This document shows, piece after piece, positions 54,377-64,000 of a DNA stretch of 64,000 nt. The translations under genes were made by a program, and so were the position numbers. Each line of letters starts with the position of its first letter. Within the stretch, counting starts at the first letter, position 1. The notes beneath the pieces are model-generated. The model searched no databases, had not been told where the DNA came from, and saw only the letters and a program-made list of their open reading frames with translations. Source of the stretch: Legionella gratiana (lineage in GTDB: Bacteria; Pseudomonadota; Gammaproteobacteria; Legionellales; Legionellaceae); NCBI RefSeq assembly GCF_001467695.1, contig NZ_LNYE01000004.1, positions 31,392 to 95,391 of the forward strand, read 5' to 3'.

Positions 54377-55183
54377 TTATCGCCAACCGCCACTTACCCT
54401 GCCATGACCCTGGATGTCTTGCCAACATCGTATACCGTTATATCCTAATTTGTTAAGTATAGCTTGTACTTTAAATTTTTGATCAAATCCATGTTCAAGC
54501 AAAAGCAACCCTTGGGGTAAAAGGTATTCATAACCGCGCTCAATGATACATTGTAGATCAGCTAAGCCTTCTTGACTACTCACTAGTGCATTTCGTGGTT
54601 CAAAACGTAGATCGCCTTGTTGCAAATGCGGATCGTTTTCTGAGATATAAGGTGGATTGGCCACAATACTATGGTATTGGCGCTGCGGAATTCCATTAAA
54701 CCAGTCTGATTCGAAAAAGCTTATATTTTTTATTTTGTGGTTTTGTGCGTTTTCTTTTGCAACGTTTAGTGCTTCTTGATTGATATCACATGCAGTAATT
54801 TTCCAGTTTGGCCTTTCTTTGGCTAATGCTAAAGCTATGGCTCCACTTCCAGTGCCTAATTCAAGAATATGAGTATCAGGCTGGTTGGGGATGAGCTCCA
54901 AGGCTAACTCTACAAGTAGTTCCGTTTCATGGCGTGGAATTAAAGTCTGTTCATTTACTTTTAAATTAAGAGACCAAAATTCACGTTGACCCGTAAGATA
55001 GGCAATGGGTGTTCCTTGCGCCCTTTGGGCCATTAAATGTTGAAACGTAGCTAATTGTTCTGATGTAAGTAATTTTTCGGGATGTGCAAAGAGGTAGGCT
55101 CTGGTTTTATCTAAAACATGACCTAATAAAATTTCTGCTTCTCGCTCAGGATTTTGTGTTAGAACGGCGTGAATACTAATCAT
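54377..55183 (-). CDS. prmC: Release factor glutamine N5-methyltransferase
   Basis: This 268-residue SAM-dependent methyltransferase methylates the GGQ glutamine of release factors. It has an N-terminal helical substrate-binding domain, a SAM motif [16 protein letters not shown] and the catalytic NPPY ([14 protein letters not shown]). Its start overlaps the prfA end by 8 bp. It is third in the hemA-prfA-prmC operon, the same order as in E. coli. Confidence 0.95.
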   Translation of the reverse strand: MISIHAVLTQNPEREAEILLGHVLDKTRAYLFAHPEKLLTSEQLATFQHLMAQRAQGTPIAYLTGQREFWSLNLKVNEQTLIPRHETELLVELALELIPNQPDTHILELGTGSGAIALALAKERPNWKITACDINQEALNVAKENAQNHKIKNISFFESDWFNGIPQRQYHSIVANPPYISENDPHLQQGDLRFEPRNALVSSQEGLADLQCIIERGYEYLLPQGLLLLEHGFDQKFKVQAILNKLGYNGIRCWQDIQGHGRVSGGWR

Positions 55184-56264
55184 TTCGTCCTAGTTCTGCA
55201 AGTAATTCTGCATGATATTCACGCTTTAAAGGCTCAATCACTAAGGATAGCTTACCTTCCATTACATCATTCAATTGATAGATCGTCAGATTAATTCGAT
55301 GATCCGTTAAACGGCCTTGAGGATAATTATAAGTTCGAATGCGCTCTGAGCGATCACCCGTGCCAACCAACGATTTACGAGTTTGTGCCTGCTCTTTTTT
55401 CTGTTTGCTTTGTTCCGCATCCAACAAGCGTGTTTTAAGTAAAGACATCGCTTTAGAACGATTTTTATGTTGAGAACGTTCATCTTGACACTCGACAACT
55501 ACGCCAGTGGGTATATGGGTAATACGAATAGCAGAATCTGTTTTATTGACGTGCTGTCCACCAGCTCCTGAAGAGCGATAGGTATCAATACGTAGATCAT
55601 CTGGGTTGATTTGAATGTCATCAATTTCATCAACTTCGGGTAAGATAGCAACAGTACAGGCAGAAGTATGAACACGTCCTTGTGATTCAGTTTCAGGAAC
55701 ACGTTGTACACGATGCGCTCCAGATTCAAACTTGAGCTGTGAATAAACAGCATTACCACTAATACGCGTGATAATTTCTTTATATCCTCCATGTTCGCCA
55801 TGACTTGCACTAATTAATTCCTGTTGCCAGCCTTGTTCTTCTGCATAACGAATATACATACGATAAAGATCGCCGGCAAAAATCGCAGCCTCATCTCCTC
55901 CTGTTCCTGCTCTGATTTCCAGGTAAATGTTGCGTTCGTCATCAGGATCTTTGGGAATTAAATGCCATTGCAATTGTTCGTCAAGATCGTCCACTTGTGC
56001 TTTGGCGCTTGCTAATTCTTCCTCTGCCATAACAGCCAGTTCTCTATCCTCTCCTGCAAGTAACTCCTCTAAAGAAACCACATTATCTTTTGCTTCGAGG
56101 TAGGCTTCGTAACAAGTCGCTATAGGTTCTAATTGTGCGTATTCTTTGGATAAGGTTTTAAATTGATTCTGATCAGCAATAATTGATGCTTCAGATAATA
56201 AGCGTCCCACTTCCTGATAACGCTCTAGCATTTGCTGCAGTTTTAGTTCAAGAGATTTCTTCAT
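55176..56264 (-). CDS. prfA: Peptide chain release factor 1
   Basis: This 362-residue RF1 recognises UAA/UAG. The PxT codon-reading motif appears as Pro-Glu-Thr in [17 protein letters not shown], and the hydrolysis motif as GGQ in [14 protein letters not shown]. The length and the [18 protein letters not shown] stretch are standard. It overlaps hemA by 17 bp upstream and prmC, its modifying enzyme, by 8 bp downstream. Confidence 0.97.
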   Translation of the reverse strand: MKKSLELKLQQMLERYQEVGRLLSEASIIADQNQFKTLSKEYAQLEPIATCYEAYLEAKDNVVSLEELLAGEDRELAVMAEEELASAKAQVDDLDEQLQWHLIPKDPDDERNIYLEIRAGTGGDEAAIFAGDLYRMYIRYAEEQGWQQELISASHGEHGGYKEIITRISGNAVYSQLKFESGAHRVQRVPETESQGRVHTSACTVAILPEVDEIDDIQINPDDLRIDTYRSSGAGGQHVNKTDSAIRITHIPTGVVVECQDERSQHKNRSKAMSLLKTRLLDAEQSKQKKEQAQTRKSLVGTGDRSERIRTYNYPQGRLTDHRINLTIYQLNDVMEGKLSLVIEPLKREYHAELLAELGRND

Positions 56265-57522
56265 AAGATGATTGACGTGTTGTTGTAGTAAAAAGATATT
56301 GTGCTAAGGTAAATAAATCTTCTCGGCCATCTTTGGCTATTTGTCTTAAACCTGTTGTAGGATTATGGGTAAGTTTATTCACCAAACGCTCACTGAATTC
56401 GTTTAAAACGAGTTGCTGACATTGCCCCGCAGAAAGTTTTTTTAAGGCACGTTGCAATTCTTTTTGTGCCAGATTGTACATTTGATTACGATACTCACAA
56501 ATAACTTTTTTGGCTTTAAGTGAACGGTGTTTGCGAATGTAATTATTTAGTTCTTCATCGACTAATTGTTCTGCATGTAATGCAGCAAGGCGTCTTTCTT
56601 CGATACCTTTTTCTGTCATAGCTTGTAAATCATCGATATTGTAAAGATGTACTTGTGCAATCTCTTTGACATTGGCCTCAATATCTCGAGGAACTGCTAA
56701 ATCTAAAAAAAACATGGTGGTATGATTTCTTTGCTTTAATGCTTGTGTTACCAAATCTTTATTAATAAATGGAATGGGACAAGTTGTAGCAGAAACAACA
56801 ACATCTGCTTGATACAGATATTGGGCAATATTACTGATGGGAATCGCTTTTCCATTGAACGTTTTAGCAAGTTTCTCTGCGTTTTCTTGTGTTCTGCTTG
56901 CTACCATAAAGTGGTTCACGCCTTGTTGGTGTAAATATTTTGCAACCAATGAAGCAGTTTCACCTGAGCCAATTAAAAAAACATTGAGCGATTTGTAGTC
57001 TGTAAAGAGCTGGCCGATGAGTTGAACCGCAGCATAGGCTACTGAAACAATATTGGTCCCTATGCCACTTCGTGTGCGTACACGCTTTGAAGCACTAAAA
57101 ACATATTCGAAAATTGGACGTAACTCTGCGTTTATAGAACCAAGGTTGCACGCATATTGATAAGCTTGTTTCATTTGGCCAAGAATCTGTGGCTCGCCAA
57201 TCATCATGGAATCCAAACCACTGGCGACACGCAAAAGATGTTTTATTCCTTCTTGACCTTTATGTAAATACAAAAAAGGAGTCAATGATTCAGGTGATAA
57301 TTGATGTTCTTGGGCAAGCCAATGTGTAAGAATCTGCGGATCCTGGGTATCACAATAGATTTCTGTGCGATTACAAGTAGATAAAATAGCGGCTTCGTTT
57401 ACCCCAGGGAGATTGAATAAACTGTTGAGTAAAGAATCTTGGGTAGCCGGAACTAAAGCGACTTTTTCACGCACGTTTATTGGAGCAGTTTTATGATTTA
57501 GTCCGCAAGCAACAAACACCAT
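56248..57522 (-). CDS. hemA: Glutamyl-tRNA reductase
   Basis: This 424-residue enzyme reduces Glu-tRNA(Glu) to glutamate-1-semialdehyde, the first step of C5-pathway tetrapyrrole synthesis. The catalytic Cys50 lies in [11 protein letters not shown], the NADPH domain has [13 protein letters not shown], and a C-terminal dimerisation helix is present. The start [20 protein letters not shown] is canonical. It heads hemA-prfA-prmC. The upstream gap (57523-57875) contains a MITE-like element that may affect its promoter. Confidence 0.97.
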   Translation of the reverse strand: MVFVACGLNHKTAPINVREKVALVPATQDSLLNSLFNLPGVNEAAILSTCNRTEIYCDTQDPQILTHWLAQEHQLSPESLTPFLYLHKGQEGIKHLLRVASGLDSMMIGEPQILGQMKQAYQYACNLGSINAELRPIFEYVFSASKRVRTRSGIGTNIVSVAYAAVQLIGQLFTDYKSLNVFLIGSGETASLVAKYLHQQGVNHFMVASRTQENAEKLAKTFNGKAIPISNIAQYLYQADVVVSATTCPIPFINKDLVTQALKQRNHTTMFFLDLAVPRDIEANVKEIAQVHLYNIDDLQAMTEKGIEERRLAALHAEQLVDEELNNYIRKHRSLKAKKVICEYRNQMYNLAQKELQRALKKLSAGQCQQLVLNEFSERLVNKLTHNPTTGLRQIAKDGREDLFTLAQYLFTTTTRQSSYEEIS

Positions 57523-57615
57523 AGGATTATGAATTATTGAATTTGAAATTATTGAGTTAATCGGAGAATTGTAAACGATTAGTTATTAAATTTGTAGAGT
57601 ACTAAGGCTATATTT

Positions 57616-57770
57616 ATCCTAAATTCGGCAGTTGAATCTACTACGAGGGCTCACTGCACTGATTTTTCTGATTTTCTATCGATGGCGTTTCGCCCATACG
57701 GTTAGATTAAAACCCATAAAAATCAACACATTAGATTTTATAGTTATGATTCAACTACCGAATTTAGGAT
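57616..57770. mobile_element. MITE-like element, 155 bp
   Basis: Positions 57616-57638 and 57748-57770 are 23-bp terminal inverted repeats with a single mismatch; the left end begins ATCCTAAATTCGG. The element is flanked by TATTT on both sides (57611-57615 and 57771-57775), a plausible 5-bp target duplication. The 109-bp interior has no coding frame of note. It fits a non-autonomous insertion-sequence derivative; the parent element is not visible here. Confidence 0.75.
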
Positions 57771-57875
57771 TATTTTAAAATATCCTTTTGTAAAATTAAA
57801 GTACATTACTATTTTGCCGCTAACAATAATAGAGGGTTTTTGTTCAAATGCCCAAGTTGACGGGGGGAATGAATC

Positions 57876-58163
57876 ATGGACATAATCTTACAAGGCGAGC
57901 ATAGTGGTGAAGAAGCAGCTCAAAGTTTGGCACGTGTATTAGAGCTATTTAGAGAACGTTATCATATCGCGGGGTTTCGTGAAATCCATTTAACAGTAAC
58001 TTTGCTTGATGAGCAGGGGGATGATGTGGAGTTAATTGATAGTGAATCAAATCAGGCATATCGAATTTTTGAAGTGTACCGTCAAGGATATGAACTCGGT
58101 TCAAATAAAGGAAAAAAAGTTCCAGTATTGCAATTAGTTGTTGATAACACACGTACACGATAA
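57876..58163 (+). CDS. Conserved hypothetical protein, 95 residues
   Basis: This small acidic soluble protein has alternating strands and helices (ESLARVLELFRERY-like helix, then EIHLTVTLLDEQGDDVELID and YRIFEVYRQGYEL). A G-rich ribosome site (CGGGGGG) precedes the ATG. It lies 11 bp before the site-2 protease gene and is probably cotranscribed with it. I do not recognise a family. Confidence 0.7.
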   Translation: MDIILQGEHSGEEAAQSLARVLELFRERYHIAGFREIHLTVTLLDEQGDDVELIDSESNQAYRIFEVYRQGYELGSNKGKKVPVLQLVVDNTRTR

Positions 58164-58174
58164 AGGAGTGACTT

Positions 58175-59239
58175 ATGCTTTTGGCAATTATCGCCATAAT
58201 ACTTACATTAATACTTGTAGTAGGGATACATGAAGGTGGGCATGCAGTATTAGCACGTCTTTTTCAAGTAAAAATTAAAAAAATTTCCATAGGATTTGGT
58301 AAGCCTCTATTACGTTGGCGAGGCAAAAGTGGTTGTGAATGGGTATGGGCTTTCTTTCCTTTGGGTGGGTATGTTCAATTAGAGAATACTCGAATCAGTC
58401 CTGTAAAACCAGTGGAATATCCGGGCTGTTTTGATAAGAAGCCAATTTGGCAACGTATCTTTATTTTGTTAGCTGGAGCAGTTGCCAATCTCATCACCGC
58501 TTGGTTTGCTTTTGTCCTCGTATTCTCTATAGGTCTTAGTTATCACTTACCTGAAATCAAAGGCGTACAACCCAACAGCACTGCTGCTCAAGCAGGGATG
58601 CTTCCAGGCGATAAGTTTGTATCTATTGGCGACTATGCTACCCCAACCTGGAGTGAGGTGGGCATGCAATTGGTAATTCTTTGGGGAAAAAAAGACATTC
58701 CAGTAGTGCTTCATCGGAGCGATGGCAAAGAGGCCAAAGCAGTGCTTGATTTAAGTCATGTGCAATTTCGTGGAGCAAAATTATCTTTATTGGCACAATT
58801 AGGTATAGAGCCCAATTTATCTGCAGCGAAAAGTGATTTACGTGCTTCATCATTTTTTGATGCAATGCATCAAGCTAATGCAACGATGATGCATATGATT
58901 TACTTTTTTCTGATGATATTAAAGCAGTTATTTTCGGGTGTAATCCCATTTTCTGCATTGCTAGGCCCTATAGGCATTTTTGCTGCTTCAATAGTCTCAT
59001 TGACCCAAGGAATAGTCGTTTTTATGTTTTTTATAGCGACTTTAAGTCTTGCCGTAGCGGTGATTAACTTATTTCCTATTCCGGGATTGGATGGTGGTTC
59101 TATAGTCTATGCAGTAATTGAAAAAATTCGTGGTAAGCCTGTATCAGTAGCTATGGAGCTTTTATTGCATCGCTTAGTGTTTATTGTGTTCTGCGTGGTA
59201 TTAGTCCATTTATTAATGAATGATTTACAAAGACTTTAA
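58175..59239 (+). CDS. Short M50 site-2 protease (RseP-like)
   Basis: This 354-residue intramembrane zinc protease has HEGGH at residues 19-23 in TM1. The second metal motif is near the C-terminus, NLFPIPGLDGG with Asp306. A single PDZ-like domain (about 125-190, GVQPNSTAAQAGMLPGD) separates them, whereas RseP (about 450 residues) has two. It is therefore probably a paralog of RseP. Such proteases release membrane-bound regulators or clear signal peptides; the target is unknown. Confidence 0.88.
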   Translation: MLLAIIAIILTLILVVGIHEGGHAVLARLFQVKIKKISIGFGKPLLRWRGKSGCEWVWAFFPLGGYVQLENTRISPVKPVEYPGCFDKKPIWQRIFILLAGAVANLITAWFAFVLVFSIGLSYHLPEIKGVQPNSTAAQAGMLPGDKFVSIGDYATPTWSEVGMQLVILWGKKDIPVVLHRSDGKEAKAVLDLSHVQFRGAKLSLLAQLGIEPNLSAAKSDLRASSFFDAMHQANATMMHMIYFFLMILKQLFSGVIPFSALLGPIGIFAASIVSLTQGIVVFMFFIATLSLAVAVINLFPIPGLDGGSIVYAVIEKIRGKPVSVAMELLLHRLVFIVFCVVLVHLLMNDLQRL

Positions 59240-59243
59240 GTCG

Positions 59244-59945
59244 CTATTTATCGATAGTTCTTGCGCAACACCAAACATCTACTTGGGTGACGCCGGATTT
59301 CTTTAAAGAGAGTGCCAGCTCATTTGCGGTATTGCCTGTGGTTAGCAGATCATCGATAATGGCCACATGCTGATAAGGGAGCTTTTTAGTAATAAAGGCA
59401 TTGCATAAATTTTTTTTCCTTTGTTTTCCATCCAGACTTGCTTGAGGTTTCGTATTGAGAACTTTTTGACAACTGAATAAATCGCAAGGAATCTGTAGTC
59501 TTTTGGCTAAAGAACGTGCTAGGACTGCTGCTTGATTAAATCCACGTCGTTTGAGTCGTTGTGGGTGCATAGGAACGGGAATTAAACATTGGGGCAGCTC
59601 TGTAGAACTTGGTAATGATTTAAAAATTAAATAGCTTAAAAAAGAAGTAAGATAAAGACCATCATGATATTTAAATTGATGTAAAAGACTTCGCAGTGGT
59701 TCTTCAAAAACATAGTTAATAATTGTTCGATCAAAATACGGTGTTTTTTTAATGCAATGTCCACAGGTGAGAAAATGAGCGTCTGGTAATGGATAAGCAC
59801 AATGGCGGCAACCAGGACCTAGTAAGGGCATGAACTCGATACAATGCGGGCACACCGCCATTTTACTGTGATGCGCTTGATTACATAAAATACATATTGA
59901 GTATATGCGTAAACTTTGTGTTAAAATCCCTATTTTTTGGCGCAC
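59244..59945 (-). CDS. comF: ComF family phosphoribosyltransferase-like protein
   Basis: This 233-residue protein has an N-terminal double zinc-ribbon region (four Cys-x2-Cys pairs within the first 85 residues) and a C-terminal type I PRTase fold with the PRPP motif VAIIDDLLTTGNT. LKRRGFNQA is the ComF signature. ComF is needed for natural transformation, which Legionella performs, probably helping single-stranded DNA handling. Translation appears to start at GTG. It is divergent from bioC with no space between the reading frames, a conserved gammaproteobacterial arrangement. Confidence 0.92.
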   Translation of the reverse strand: MRQKIGILTQSLRIYSICILCNQAHHSKMAVCPHCIEFMPLLGPGCRHCAYPLPDAHFLTCGHCIKKTPYFDRTIINYVFEEPLRSLLHQFKYHDGLYLTSFLSYLIFKSLPSSTELPQCLIPVPMHPQRLKRRGFNQAAVLARSLAKRLQIPCDLFSCQKVLNTKPQASLDGKQRKKNLCNAFITKKLPYQHVAIIDDLLTTGNTANELALSLKKSGVTQVDVWCCARTIDK

Positions 59946-59981
59946 AAGCGTTGGATTCCTTTAATCGTCCCTGGTTTTATA

Positions 59982-60839
59982 ATGGCTGTTATCAGTGAAA
60001 TTAGCAAGGCATTTAATCGACATGCCACCGAATATGAACTTGCTGCCAAAGTGCAGCAAGAAATTGGCGTTCGTTTATTAGAGCGATTGTACTATTTAAA
60101 TATGAAACCGCAACGCATTTTGGATTTAGGTTGTGGCCCTGGTTTTTTTTCCTATGAATTAATGCAGATGTATCCAAAGGCACAAGTTGTGGGTTTGGAT
60201 TTAGCACAAATTATGTTATTGCAGGCTCGAAAAAAACAAAGTTGGCGTCGTCGCTGGTCTTTAGTTGCAGCAGACATGCAATGTATGCCTTTTGCCGATG
60301 GAGCGTTTGATTTAGTTTTTGCGAATCAAGTCGTTCATTGGGGTGATCACTTAGCTCAGGTTTTTCGAGAATTAAATCGAGTAATCAAGACGAATGGATG
60401 TCTAATGTTTACTACATTAGGACCTGATACATTTAAGGAATTAAAAGCTGCCTGGTTTGGAGTGAATCGTTACGAGCATGTTAATGAATTTGTTGACATG
60501 CATGACGTAGGTGATTGTTTGCTGTCCGAACATTTTTTAGATCCAGTAATTGATATGGAGTTGTTGGCAGTGCATTATGAAAGTTTGCCTAAATTGTTGC
60601 AGGCTTTAAAGACTCAAGGAGTGAAAAACATTAATTCCAAGAGGAACCAAGGATTGACAGGGAAAACAGCTTGGCAACAATTTGCACAAAACTATGCCAC
60701 AATGCAAACTGACAAAGGAAAATACCCCCTTACTTATGAAGTAGTTTACGGGCATGCCTGGAAGGGGGGGCAAAGAAAAACAGAGTTAGGGATAGAAACA
60801 AGAATTCCTGTATCACAAATAGTGAAGCAAAAAAGTTAG
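59982..60839 (+). CDS. bioC: Malonyl-ACP O-methyltransferase BioC
   Basis: This 285-residue class I SAM methyltransferase has SAM motif I as ILDLGCGPGFFSYEL, LVAADMQCMPFADGAFDLVFANQ as the following acidic and core strands, and MFTTLGPDTFKEL, a BioC signature. It masks the malonyl carboxyl group to start biotin synthesis on the fatty-acid machinery. The ATG at 59982 (MAVISEISKAFNRHATEYE) matches the family; the earlier TTG adds 15 residues of non-conserved sequence. No other bio genes are in the window. Confidence 0.92.
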   Translation: MAVISEISKAFNRHATEYELAAKVQQEIGVRLLERLYYLNMKPQRILDLGCGPGFFSYELMQMYPKAQVVGLDLAQIMLLQARKKQSWRRRWSLVAADMQCMPFADGAFDLVFANQVVHWGDHLAQVFRELNRVIKTNGCLMFTTLGPDTFKELKAAWFGVNRYEHVNEFVDMHDVGDCLLSEHFLDPVIDMELLAVHYESLPKLLQALKTQGVKNINSKRNQGLTGKTAWQQFAQNYATMQTDKGKYPLTYEVVYGHAWKGGQRKTELGIETRIPVSQIVKQKS

Positions 60840-60859
60840 AGATAAGAATCTCCAAGAGG

Positions 60860-61741
60860 CTAGAATCGATTACTACGTTCTTGTAAGTCTTTAGTTAAAT
60901 CAATTAATACACGTGCTTTCTGACCAAATAGGTTTAATGCATCAAGCGCAATTTGATAATGTTTGCTTATTTCTATCTCTAATTTATCTTTAGTATACAA
61001 CGTAGCAAAAGTAGTTTTTTTGTTTGCTAAATCAGAGGAACGTCCTTTACCCAAAAATTCGGCTGGAGCATAGTAATCTAAATAGTCATCTTGCATTTGA
61101 AAAACAAGTCCAATGTGGTTGGCATAAGATCGCAACGCCGCTTGATACGTGTCGGACGTTGCCTGCGCTTTCAAAACCATTTCGATACATGCAAGGATAA
61201 GTCGTCCCGTTTTAAGATAATGGATTTCTTTGAGTTGTTCATCATCAATCGCAGATTTTGCTAACTCAGATAAATCCAAGCTTTGTCCGCTTACCATTCC
61301 ATTGATACCGATTGCTGTAACGAGCTCTTGAGTGATGGAAATGACTTGTTCCGGTTGCACTAAGTGTGGGAGATGCGTTAAAAGCACTTCAATGGCTAAT
61401 GCTTGCATGCCATCACCTGCTAAAATCGCAGTTGCTTCATCAAATGCCTTATGGCAACTCGGTTTTCCGCGACGTAAATCATCATTATCCATTGCTGGAA
61501 GATCATCATGGATTAACGAATAACAATGAGTTAATTCTACTGCGGCAGCAATAGCATCCAAAATTTTTAGATCCAGATCAAGCAAGCTTCCGGTAAGATA
61601 GACTAGAATAGGTCTTATTCTTTTGCCACCAGGAAAAAGAGAGTAGTCAATTGCAGCGCGTATGGTTCCTGCAGGCACAGGGGATTGAACAATAATTTGC
61701 TTCAGAAATTCTTCATGTCGTTTTATGTAATTACTAATCAC
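60860..61741 (-). CDS. ispA: Farnesyl diphosphate synthase (polyprenyl synthetase)
   Basis: This 293-residue prenyltransferase condenses IPP with DMAPP and GPP to farnesyl diphosphate. The first aspartate-rich motif is in [17 protein letters not shown] and the second in [10 protein letters not shown]. Length and the GGKRIRPIL substrate motif are standard. It starts at GTG, overlapping xseB by 8 bp, the usual xseB-ispA arrangement. Confidence 0.96.
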   Translation of the reverse strand: MISNYIKRHEEFLKQIIVQSPVPAGTIRAAIDYSLFPGGKRIRPILVYLTGSLLDLDLKILDAIAAAVELTHCYSLIHDDLPAMDNDDLRRGKPSCHKAFDEATAILAGDGMQALAIEVLLTHLPHLVQPEQVISITQELVTAIGINGMVSGQSLDLSELAKSAIDDEQLKEIHYLKTGRLILACIEMVLKAQATSDTYQAALRSYANHIGLVFQMQDDYLDYYAPAEFLGKGRSSDLANKKTTFATLYTKDKLEIEISKHYQIALDALNLFGQKARVLIDLTKDLQERSNRF

Positions 61742-61952
61742 TTAATTCTTCGTCCGAGCTGGATTCAGCGGTAGTTAATAGCTCTATTTTTTGTTCTGCT
61801 TTCAGCAGTGTATCTTGACAATGTCGTGCCAGACTTATTCCCTTTTCAAATTGTTTGAGGGAATCCTCTAAAGAGAGCTCTCCCTTTTCTAATTGCCTGA
61901 CAATCTCCTCGAGTTCCGTTATCGATTGTTCAAAATGGAAGCTTTTGCTCAT
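61734..61952 (-). CDS. xseB: Exodeoxyribonuclease VII small subunit
   Basis: This 72-residue helical protein has the XseB pattern [33 protein letters not shown] (read as two helices) and an acidic tail. It binds XseA to form exonuclease VII, which degrades single-stranded DNA. It overlaps and precedes ispA. Confidence 0.96.
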   Translation of the reverse strand: MSKSFHFEQSITELEEIVRQLEKGELSLEDSLKQFEKGISLARHCQDTLLKAEQKIELLTTAESSSDEELSD

Positions 61953-62126
61953 AGAACTTGTCCTGATTGTGCAAAATGTACTGATTATACTGGGTTACCC
62001 TAAGGATTCAACCCAAAAATGCAATTGATTTTAAAGCAAGTATGATTTTAAACCTAAGCGCAGAGCTTAAAGCTTCTCTATAGTAAATCGTGTATAGTAC
62101 TTACAACCCAATCTAATGGAATCAAG

Positions 62127-63479
62127 ATGAAAGCAAAAACCCAATTTATATGCAATCAATGTGCCGCAATTTTTAAACAATGGGCGGGGCAATGTACACA
62201 ATGTAGTGCATGGAATTCGATTGTTGAAGAGGGAGTGATGCCCGCGAGTCGAAATTCTCGCAGTGGATCTTGGGTCAATCAGCGTTCCGTTATCACTGCT
62301 GTTGAAGACGTGGTTATGGATAAAGAAATACGCATGGATTGTGGTTTATCCGAGTTAAACCGAGTACTCGGTGGTGGTTTGGTTTATGGCTCAGTGGTTC
62401 TAATTGGAGGGGATCCTGGCATAGGCAAGTCTACCTTATTATTGCAAACACTCGCCAATCTTTCCCTCCAAGAAACGGTGCTTTATGTCACGGGTGAAGA
62501 ATCCTTACAGCAGGTTGCTATGCGGGCAAAACGTTTAGGACTGCCTTTAGCAGGACTCCGGCTTTTAGCAGAGACACAAGTTGAATCAATTATTGTACAA
62601 GCACAAAAGGAAAAACCCAAAATTATTGTGATTGATTCGGTACAGACTATTTTTACAGAAGCGATAAGTTCTGCGCCGGGTGGCGTTAGTCAGGTCAGAG
62701 AATCGGCAGCACAATTAGTGCGTTTCGCTAAGATGACACAAACCGCTGTATTTTTAGTAGGTCATGTAACCAAAGAGGGGGCGTTGGCAGGACCACGAGT
62801 TTTAGAACATATGGTTGATAGTGTTTTATATTTTGAAGGGCAAAATGACAGTCGTTTTCGAGTCATTCGTACCATTAAAAATCGTTTTGGAGCAGTTAAT
62901 GAATTGGGTGTCTTTGCGATGACAGATAAAGGTCTAAAGGAAGTGGCGAATCCTTCAGCAATTTTTTTATCACGTCAACCAGAGCCTACTTCAGGAAGTG
63001 CAGTGATGGTTACCTGGGAAGGATCACGTCCTATGTTAGTGGAGGTACAAGCATTAGTGGACGAAGCACATGGACAGCAATCCAAGCGCGTTACCGTTGG
63101 TCTTGAATCGAATCGTTTGGCTATATTGCTTGCGGTTTTACACCGGCATGGAGGAATTGCCACTTATGATCAGGATATATTTATTAATGTTGTAGGTGGC
63201 GTGAAGGTTACTGAAACAGGCTCAGATTTGGCTGTATTAGCTGCAGTGGTTTCTAGTTTGCGTAATCGAGTTTTTGATCGCGAAACAATTATTTTTGGTG
63301 AGGTGGGATTAGCAGGGGAAATCAGGCCTGTACAAAGTGGACAGGAGCGTTTAAAAGAAGCAGCAAAACATGGTTTTAAACGCGCTATAATTCCTTTTGC
63401 TAATGCACCTAAGCAGAATAATTCTTCGATGGCAATAGAATCTGTTAAGTACCTGCATGAAGTTTTAGAAAAAATGTAG
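62127..63479 (+). CDS. radA: DNA repair protein RadA (Sms)
   Basis: This 450-residue RecA-like helicase promotes branch migration in recombination and transformation. An N-terminal zinc finger (Cys9, Cys12, Cys23, Cys26), Walker A GGDPGIGKS (94-102), the RadA-specific KNRFG motif starting at Lys251 and a C-terminal Lon-like domain ending the chain are all present. A tandem hairpin array begins 34 bp after the stop. Confidence 0.97.
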   Translation: MKAKTQFICNQCAAIFKQWAGQCTQCSAWNSIVEEGVMPASRNSRSGSWVNQRSVITAVEDVVMDKEIRMDCGLSELNRVLGGGLVYGSVVLIGGDPGIGKSTLLLQTLANLSLQETVLYVTGEESLQQVAMRAKRLGLPLAGLRLLAETQVESIIVQAQKEKPKIIVIDSVQTIFTEAISSAPGGVSQVRESAAQLVRFAKMTQTAVFLVGHVTKEGALAGPRVLEHMVDSVLYFEGQNDSRFRVIRTIKNRFGAVNELGVFAMTDKGLKEVANPSAIFLSRQPEPTSGSAVMVTWEGSRPMLVEVQALVDEAHGQQSKRVTVGLESNRLAILLAVLHRHGGIATYDQDIFINVVGGVKVTETGSDLAVLAAVVSSLRNRVFDRETIIFGEVGLAGEIRPVQSGQERLKEAAKHGFKRAIIPFANAPKQNNSSMAIESVKYLHEVLEKM

Positions 63480-63513
63480 GACTGATTAAAGTTGGTACTT
63501 TTCTTAAAAAAAG

Positions 63514-64000
63514 CGTCACCCTCTGCGAAAAGCAGGGGGGCTTATAAGGAGATGTTGCAAGGTGATGTTTTGACGCACGATTTGGTGCTTTTAGACCTTC
63601 CGCTGTTGCGGAAGGCGACGGTATGAAAAAAGCGTCACCCTCTGCGGAAAGCAGGGGGTCTCATAAGGAGATGCGGCAAGGCGATGTTTTGAAGCACGAT
63701 TTGGTGCTTTAGACCTTCCGCTGTTACGGAAGGCGACGGTATGAAAAAAGCGTCACCCTCTGCGAAAGCAGGGGGTCTAATAGGGTATGATTGCAAGGTG
63801 AAGTTTAGAGCAAGGTTTCTGCTATTAGACCTTCCGCTGTTGCGGAAGGCGACGGTATTGAGAAGTCCGTCACCCTCTGCGGCAAGCAGGGGGTCTAATA
63901 GCGTATGACTGCAAGGTGAAGTTTAGAGCAAAGATTTGTTACTTTTAGACCTTCCGCTGTTGCGGAAGGTGACGGTATGAAAAAAGCGTCACCCTCTGCG
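63514..64000 (+). repeat. Tandem array of 117-119 bp double-hairpin units, running off the window
   Basis: Units start at 63514, 63632, 63750, 63867 and 63986 (the last truncated by the window edge). Each unit has hairpin A (CCCTCTGC...GCAGGGGG), a variable middle of about 50 bp, hairpin B (CCTTCCGC-TGTT-GCGGAAGG, for example 63596-63615) and a GCGACGGTAT...AAAGCGTCACC junction. Middles fall into two types: units 1-2 share one sequence with an internal GCAC/GTGC stem, and units 3-4 share another. No coding frame is evident. It is BIME-like rather than CRISPR-like. The copy at 38339-38500 is of the second type. Confidence 0.85.

Noticed and set aside
55499..55810. 103-codon minus-strand frame
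   Set aside because: It is an out-of-frame shadow inside prfA, which has complete RF1 motifs.
63514..64000. CRISPR-like array
   Set aside because: The periodic unit is 117-119 bp and contains two hairpins. The middle segments are shared between units instead of being unique spacers, and no cas genes are nearby.

Overview
The window looks like a chromosomal segment of a Legionella species. It is AT-rich and gammaproteobacterial in gene content. Gene families typical of the genus include a DotI/IcmL-like protein, several large alpha-helical proteins with effector character, tandem TTAAT half-sites resembling PmrA boxes upstream of two of them, and a lipid A very-long-chain fatty acid type of gene cluster. 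No tRNA, rRNA or CRISPR array was seen. The species cannot be fixed from the sequence alone.

Layout. 1-2.1 kb: two tandem paralogous effector-like genes behind a PmrA-type promoter. 2.1-3.4 kb: YajR-like MFS exporter. 3.6-9.2 kb: a six-gene cluster (FabL-like enoyl reductase, enlarged ACP, double-hotdog dehydratase, ketosynthase, cysteine-less ketosynthase partner, LpxL/HtrB-like acyltransferase). It resembles the rhizobial acpXL-lpxXL cluster and probably builds and attaches a very long acyl chain to lipid A. 9.3-11.5 kb: a 754-residue helical protein. 11.8-15.3 kb: housekeeping genes (dapF with the tiny lipoprotein gene lptM, carboxylesterase, ratA, rnfH, bamE, fur). 15.4-18.9 kb: class III nucleotidyl cyclase, a metallo-beta-lactamase-fold hydrolase and a membrane diguanylate cyclase. 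19-24.8 kb: a first complete RND efflux operon (pump-adaptor-outer membrane). 25-27.5 kb: two adjacent putative effector hydrolases, one with an M91-type HExxH and one with a Cys-His-Asp arrangement. 27.9 kb: a small entericidin-like lipoprotein.

28.2-38.3 kb: a translationally coupled four-gene biosynthetic cassette (FabH/OleA-like synthase, NAD-dependent reductase, MBL hydrolase, PaaK/F390-type adenylating enzyme). It is divergent from a second RND operon of different gene order (outer membrane-adaptor-pump). 38.6-44.2 kb: a 1867-residue repeat-containing protein with its own PmrA-type box. 44.5-45.4 kb: DUF4442 thioesterase-like and soluble DotI-like genes. 45.8-53.2 kb: uvrA, a DUF2878 protein, lemA with an M48 peptidase, djlA and waaA. 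53.2-53.8 kb: debris with a fumarase-family remnant and strong hairpins. 53.8-63.5 kb: dksA, hemA-prfA-prmC, a MITE-like element, a short site-2 protease, comF/bioC, xseB-ispA and radA.

Repeats are unusually informative. A 117-120 bp double-hairpin unit is tandemly arrayed from 63.5 kb to the window end and has an inverted copy at 38.3 kb. A short AACGTGAGTTCGA motif recurs at gene ends. A 155 bp element with 23 bp terminal inverted repeats lies upstream of hemA. Several other hairpin repeats fill the longer intergenic gaps. Candidates for new biology are the H/C-motif paralog pair, the adjacent M91 and Cys-His-Asp proteins, the four-gene cassette facing an RND pump, and the double-hairpin array.
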